64,000 nucleotides of DNA, taken from the NCBI GenBank assembly GCA_021234535.1, contig CM037842.1, positions 28,860,189-28,924,188 of the forward strand, read 5' to 3'. The notes beneath the pieces were generated by a model. The model was not told the origin of the DNA. It ran no database searches and saw only the letters and a list, made by a program, of their open reading frames with translations. Origin of the DNA: Stichopus chloronotus. Taxonomy: Eukaryota; Echinodermata; Holothuroidea; Aspidochirotida; Stichopodidae. Of the stretch, positions 63,309 through 64,000 are shown piece after piece. A program made the position numbers and the translations under genes. How positions within the stretch are numbered: position 1 is the stretch's first letter; every line of letters begins with the position of its first letter.

Positions 63309-63475
63309 TTACAACCGATAATGTAAACGTTAACCGATAACATAGAACGCACCTATAATGTAGTACCAAAAAAAAATCAACCGATAATGTTGAATGAACC
63401 ACTGCTGTAGTGGAAAATTATTTTTACTACATTTATCGGTTCGTTTTATGTTATCGGTTACATTATCGGTTGTAA
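63309..63475. mobile_element. Foldback element built from ACCGATAATGT motifs
   Basis: The left arm starts ttacaaccgataatgtaa and the right arm ends in its inverse, with a 6-base insertion in the left arm. Pairing continues for about 50 bases through accgataaca and atgtagta words. A further caaccgataatgt copy sits in the centre (about 63377-63391). The roughly 167-bp unit can fold into one long hairpin. It has no coding capacity and no clear target duplication was seen. Probably a MITE or foldback transposon. Confidence 0.6.
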
Positions 63476-63594
63476 CAGCGCCTTTTTACACAGTAACGTA
63501 GAGATATTCGTTTTGGCTAATGATTTGGATGGGGCTTTGATATCGACTTTATCAAAAGAGACAGAATCAAAACAAACAGCATTTGACGTTAAAA

Positions 63595-63614
63595 AGAGAG
63601 AGAGAGAGAGAGAG
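63595..63614. repeat. (GA)n microsatellite
   Basis: Ten GA dinucleotides, within 150 bases downstream of the signal-peptide exon on its intron side. Confidence 0.9.
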
Positions 63615-63753
63615 CACTGGCCTAAGTACCCTTAAAATTGATTCTTCATTATTTTCAAGAGGTGTGCCAAGGTTCACTGGTAAAAAAAATATAAGCATGG
63701 CAGACGGAATTTTATCCATTCAAGTTGAGATTTCACAAATAAGATATATTTAC

Positions 63754-63940
63754 CCCTCCACTGAGTGACTCCCTTGCCCTTTCCTCCCTTGCTGCCCTTG
63801 CCTCTTCTTCTTTGGCCTCTTTTCTCCAGCATGTTGTCCGTCAGGAATTGTTGGAACATCTCGTCGTAATCATCGTAAGCAGCTACCACTGCGATAGCGA
63901 TGGAACAGACCAACAATAGATACAATGCCTTGGAATGCAT
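63754..63940 (-). CDS. Signal-peptide exon of a putative cystine-knot-like protein
   Basis: Sixty-two codons plus one base from an ATG at 63940. Residues 1-21 (MHSKALYLLLVCSIAIAVVA and one more Ala) form a clear signal peptide. Then comes an acidic Tyr/Asp segment (YDDYDEMFQQFL), a LEKR site that could be cleaved by a proprotein convertase, and a highly basic Arg/Lys/Gly stretch (RRRGKGSKGGKGKG, residues 44-57) of the heparin-binding type, ending TQWR. The donor is GGG|GTAAAT (GT at 63753-63752), phase 1. The 5' side reads ttcttgcgacag|AACCAGG before the ATG, so a 5' UTR intron may precede it, with the promoter off the right edge. Phase joins it to the exon at 53472. The exon itself is well supported; the rest of the gene is inferred. 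Confidence 0.62.
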
Positions 63941-64000
63941 CCTGGTTCTGTCGCAAGAATGTATAATAAGTATAGGACTGACTGACTCAATAATCGTTTT

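Noticed and set aside
63674..63753. Read-through of the signal-peptide frame past the donor to a stop at 63674
   Set aside because: The extension turns into Phe/Tyr/Lys-rich intron-like sequence directly after a usable GT donor.
1..64000. tRNA, rRNA, CRISPR arrays, retrotransposon or viral coding regions
   Set aside because: None was recognisable by eye: no conserved RNA motifs, no spaced identical repeats of CRISPR type, and no reverse-transcriptase or integrase motifs in any frame.

Overview
This is a 64 kb piece of an animal nuclear genome. It is AT-rich, intron-dominated and poor in coding sequence. There is no bacterial-style gene packing, and no rRNA, tRNA or CRISPR array was seen. The recognisable coding sequence consists of short exons with GT..AG boundaries, set among minisatellites and small DNA transposons. 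Repeat style (many 'taggcct' words, TTAA-flanked MITEs, hAT-like relics) and the peptide types suggest a marine deuterostome invertebrate, most likely an echinoderm and possibly a sea cucumber. That placement is inference.

Three genes can be argued for, all on the minus strand. (1) 8779-8898 is the first coding exon of CENATAC (CCDC84), a minor-spliceosome protein, recognised by its N-terminal zinc-finger-like motif. Its later exons were not found in 1-8778. (2) 34870-34962 encodes a signal peptide and 18144-18281 a compact six-cysteine domain. Both junctions are phase 0, giving a 76-residue secreted peptide whose C-x-C-P-x-G-x-x-C core resembles CART neuropeptides. The inferred intron is 16.6 kb. 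(3) 63754-63940 encodes a signal peptide plus a very basic Lys/Gly/Arg stretch. Phase-compatible downstream exons at 53321-53472 and 45291-45554 would complete a 200-residue secreted protein with eight mature cysteines and a C-x-G-x-C signature, like cystine-knot growth factors. The third exon is the least certain.

On the plus strand, 61832-61996 is an exon-like segment of unknown product behind a very strong splice acceptor. A few weaker exon-like segments are listed as leads only.

Layout: 1-9 kb holds CENATAC exon 1 and its presumed intron, with a TTAA MITE, a 26-bp minisatellite containing repeated 5' splice-site words, a hAT-like element with a 5-bp target duplication, and a related hAT relic. 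9-18 kb is non-coding with a cluster of long G/C homopolymers. 18-35 kb is the CART-like gene and its large intron. 35-64 kb holds the putative cystine-knot gene among minisatellites, a further MITE, a 60-bp duplication, possible cis-regulatory clusters (RFX X-boxes, a triple AGGTCA repeat, a CRE between CCAAT boxes) and a foldback element near the right edge.
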